Shown here: one piece after another, positions 62,539-64,000 of the stretch
How the letters are laid out: each line of letters begins with the position of its first letter
Numbering within the stretch: the first letter of the stretch is position 1
From: Streptomyces formicae
Lineage (GTDB): Bacteria > Actinomycetota > Actinomycetes > Streptomycetales > Streptomycetaceae
Direction: 5' to 3'
Assembly: GCF_002556545.1 (NCBI RefSeq)
Contig: NZ_CP022685.1
Span: forward strand, 5,248,001 to 5,312,000
Length of the DNA: 64,000 nucleotides
The notes under the pieces: generated by a model
Database searches by the model: none
What the model was told of the DNA's origin: nothing
Seen by the model: only the letters and a program-made list of their open reading frames with translations
Made by a program: the position numbers and the translations under genes

Positions 62539-63503
62539 GCCCGGTCCACCGTCGGCCGGGACATCTCTCTGGCCCGCTCGGCCCCCTGCCGCAACACCTC
62601 CTCTACATACGCGGAATCAGCCATCAGCTCCTTGTGCCTCTCCTGCACGGGCCTGAGCAGCTCCACCACGGCCTCGGCGGTGTCCTTTTTCAGTGCGCCG
62701 TACGACTCGTATACACCGCTCAAGGCTTCTGGGTTCCCACCTTCACAAGCGGCCAGGATCTCCAGCAGGTTCGTGACCCCCGGCTTGGCCTCCCGGTCGT
62801 AGGCGACCTCGGTGCCGCTGTCCGTGACGGCGCGCAGGATCTTCTTGCGCACCACGTCGGGCTCGTCGAGGAGATAGACGATCCCGGCACCGGCCTCGTG
62901 GGACTTGCCCATCTTCGACGCCGGGTCCTGGAGGTCCATGACCCGCGCCGCGACCTCGGGCGCCGTGGCCCGCGGCACGACGAACGTCTGTCCGTACCGC
63001 TGGTTGAACCGCACCGCGAGATCCCGCGTGAGCTCGACGTGCTGGGTCTGGTCGTCCCCGACCGGCACCTCGTCCGCGCCGTACGCCAGGATGTCCGCCG
63101 CCATCAGGACGGGATAGGTGAGCAGGGACAGCCGCACGCTCCCGCCGCGGTCCCGCTCCCGCGCCGACTTCTCCTTGTACTGGATCATCCGGCGCATCTC
63201 GCCGTCCGTGGCCACGCACTCCAGCAGGTACGAGAGCCGGGCGTGCTCGTCCACGTGGCTCTGTACGAACACGGTGGCGAGGCCGGGATCGATCCCCGAC
63301 GCGAGCAGCAGCGTCGCCGCCTGCCGACTGAGCCTGCGCACCCGGCCCGGATCGTGCTCCACGGTCAGCGCGTGCAGGTCGACCACGCTGAACAGGGCGT
63401 CGGCCTGGTGCTGATCGATCTCAGCCCACCGCCGGACGGCTCCCAGATAGTTCCCCAGGGTCAGGTGCCCCGTGGGCTTGATCCCGCTGAAGATCCTCTT
63501 CAT
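62493..63503 (-). CDS. trpS: Tryptophanyl-tRNA synthetase (auxiliary TrpS1-type)
   Basis: 336 residues from ATG 63503 (GGAGGCGGAGAG upstream). Class Ic synthetase: MKRIFSGIKPTGHLTLGNYLGA with the HIGH motif as TGHLTLGN; VPVGDDQTQHVELTRDLA; KMSKS as SKMGKSHEAGAG. In S. coelicolor the gene in this context (SCO3334) is an indolmycin-resistant second TrpRS induced when Trp-tRNA is low. The upstream leader peptide and attenuator (63562-63665) match that control. Confidence 0.95.
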   Translation of the reverse strand: MKRIFSGIKPTGHLTLGNYLGAVRRWAEIDQHQADALFSVVDLHALTVEHDPGRVRRLSRQAATLLLASGIDPGLATVFVQSHVDEHARLSYLLECVATDGEMRRMIQYKEKSARERDRGGSVRLSLLTYPVLMAADILAYGADEVPVGDDQTQHVELTRDLAVRFNQRYGQTFVVPRATAPEVAARVMDLQDPASKMGKSHEAGAGIVYLLDEPDVVRKKILRAVTDSGTEVAYDREAKPGVTNLLEILAACEGGNPEALSGVYESYGALKKDTAEAVVELLRPVQERHKELMADSAYVEEVLRQGAERAREMSRPTVDRAYRAIGLLPPVNEAR

Positions 63504-63561
63504 CTCTCCGCCTCCTGGTCAGGACCGCCTGCCCGACGACCGGGCTTCGGCTCCTCCAGGG

Positions 63562-63633
63562 GGAGAAACGAGAACGGCCGCCGAAGCGGCGGCCGTTGAG
63601 TGCATGCGTAGGTCCGGCCGCCGTCAGGCGGCC
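63562..63633 (-). promoter_or_regulatory. Ribosome-mediated attenuator of trpS (segments 1-4)
   Basis: Minus strand: segment 1 GGCCGCC (63633-63627) overlaps the leader's last codons; segment 2 GGCGGCC (63622-63616) pairs with 1; segment 3 AACGGCCGCCG (63597-63587) and segment 4 CGGCGGCCGTT (63583-63573) form the terminator, followed by CTCGTTTCT. Segment 2 can instead pair with segment 3 (GGCGGCC with GGCCGCC), the antiterminator. A ribosome stalled at the Trp codons would favour 2:3 and let trpS be transcribed. Confidence 0.75.
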
Positions 63634-63665
63634 CACCACAGTTGGGTGCACGCATGCGTTGTCAT
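63624..63665 (-). CDS. trpS leader peptide MTTHACTQLWWAA
   Basis: 13 residues from ATG 63665 to TGA 63624-63626, with two adjacent Trp codons at 63638-63633 just before segment 1 of the attenuator. A TACTCT box (63678-63673) lies 7 nt before the ATG, so the leader mRNA itself is probably leaderless. Too short for ORF finders; the tandem Trp codons and position are the evidence. Confidence 0.72.
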   Translation of the reverse strand: MTTHACTQLWWAA

Positions 63666-63672
63666 GCGGCCC

Positions 63673-63678
63673 AGAGTA
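63673..63678 (-). promoter_or_regulatory. -10 box of the trpS leader transcript
   Basis: TACTCT on the minus strand ends 7 nt before the leader-peptide ATG. Confidence 0.45.
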
Positions 63679-63779
63679 GTCCTCCAGAGGCCCCTCCGTC
63701 CTGGAGTTGACACGCCCTGGGCCGGTACGTAGTGTTCTCCGAGTTGCCCGACGTGAGCGTCGACCACTTGGTCGGTCCC

Positions 63780-64000
63780 CGGGCGGCCATTCCGCAAGAA
63801 CCATTCAAGCGATCGATGTCGTGTTCCCTCACGGGACCCGTCTTCGGATTGTTTTCATGCGTATTTGCGAAATGAGGAATCCGCGTTCGAGAGGGCGCCC
63901 CCGATTAGGTCGGGAGCCAGGATTCCGCTAAAGTCTCACTCGTCGGAACGGCCCAACAGCCGGGAAGACAACCCCACTTCGACTGGGAATCGGGCCCGAA
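63780..64000 (+). promoter_or_regulatory. Probable stable-RNA (rRNA) operon promoter/leader at the window edge
   Basis: No gene is visible. It has AT-richer promoter-like DNA (TTGTTTTCATGCGTATTTGC, 63848-63867), a -10 box TAAAGT (63929-63934), then CTCACTCGTCGGAACGGCCC, and GAA-rich leader sequence, which I recognise as similar to upstream leaders of Streptomyces rrn operons. The 16S gene itself would begin beyond 64000. Confidence 0.4.

Noticed and set aside
63504..63780. T-box riboswitch for trpS
   Set aside because: No T-box sequence (TGGNACCGCG type) or stem I elements; a short Trp leader and four-segment attenuator explain the region better.

Overview
The window is chromosomal DNA of a Streptomyces. 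It has very high G+C, strong third-position GC bias, GTG/TTG starts, many leaderless genes, and the full sigE-cseABC, lsr2-clpC, disA-radA and trpS (auxiliary) neighbourhoods. Gene order matches what I recall of the core region of S. coelicolor from nuoD2 (about SCO3392) down to trpS1 (about SCO3334). No rRNA, tRNA, CRISPR array or complete insertion sequence was seen.

Left part (1-18.3 kb), core metabolism and regulation. The 3' end of an orphan nuoD faces a MidA-type complex I methyltransferase. A NarL-type two-component pair follows, and a 178-bp palindromic MITE-like element supplies the stop codon of its regulator. Next come a serine hydrolase, an ArsR regulator with a large palindromic operator, and a threonine-aldolase-like lyase. 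A tightly coupled five-gene operon for CoA and NAD precursors follows (DUF2520 oxidoreductase, panC, nadB, nadC, coaX). Then come an envelope protein, small proteins, an orphan BlaI regulator, an N-acetyltransferase and the nucleoid protein Lsr2.

Middle (18.3-31 kb). clpC carries a match to the ClgR operator. Directly behind its terminator lies an accessory island: two paralogous NACHT STAND NTPases with C-terminal leucine-rich segments (bacterial NLR-like) flank a shortened YhcG/DUF1016 PD-(D/E)XK nuclease and a WhiJ-type regulatory triad (HTH-DUF5753, DUF397, HATPase anti-sigma-like). The ATPase of the triad is frameshifted. This is the most likely place for an undescribed defence or signalling system.

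Right part (31-64 kb), mostly core. It holds a TetR/MFS efflux pair with twin operators, AraC/VOC, the cell-envelope stress operon sigE-cseA-cseB-cseC, mutY, and a second two-component pair whose kinase has an extra C-terminal membrane/extracytoplasmic domain. Further on are a PAP2 phosphatase, disA, radA, a membrane protein that fuses sigma-like, zinc-finger anti-sigma-like and BACON parts, a Ppx/GppA phosphatase, a sugar isomerase with its TetR gene, ilvD, a Ser/Thr kinase with a PQQ-like sensor, an ABC-2 exporter under a palindrome covering its start codon, proC, an isochorismatase facing a GlxA regulator, and trpS. trpS is preceded by a short Trp-Trp leader peptide and a textbook 1:2/2:3/3:4 attenuator. 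The last ~100 bp look like the leader of a stable-RNA (probably rRNA) operon.

Two themes recur. Many genes have a TAnnnT -10 box 6-7 nt before the start codon, which predicts leaderless mRNAs. Several gene ends or starts are duplicated in tandem in multiples of 3 bp, giving repeated stop or start codons.
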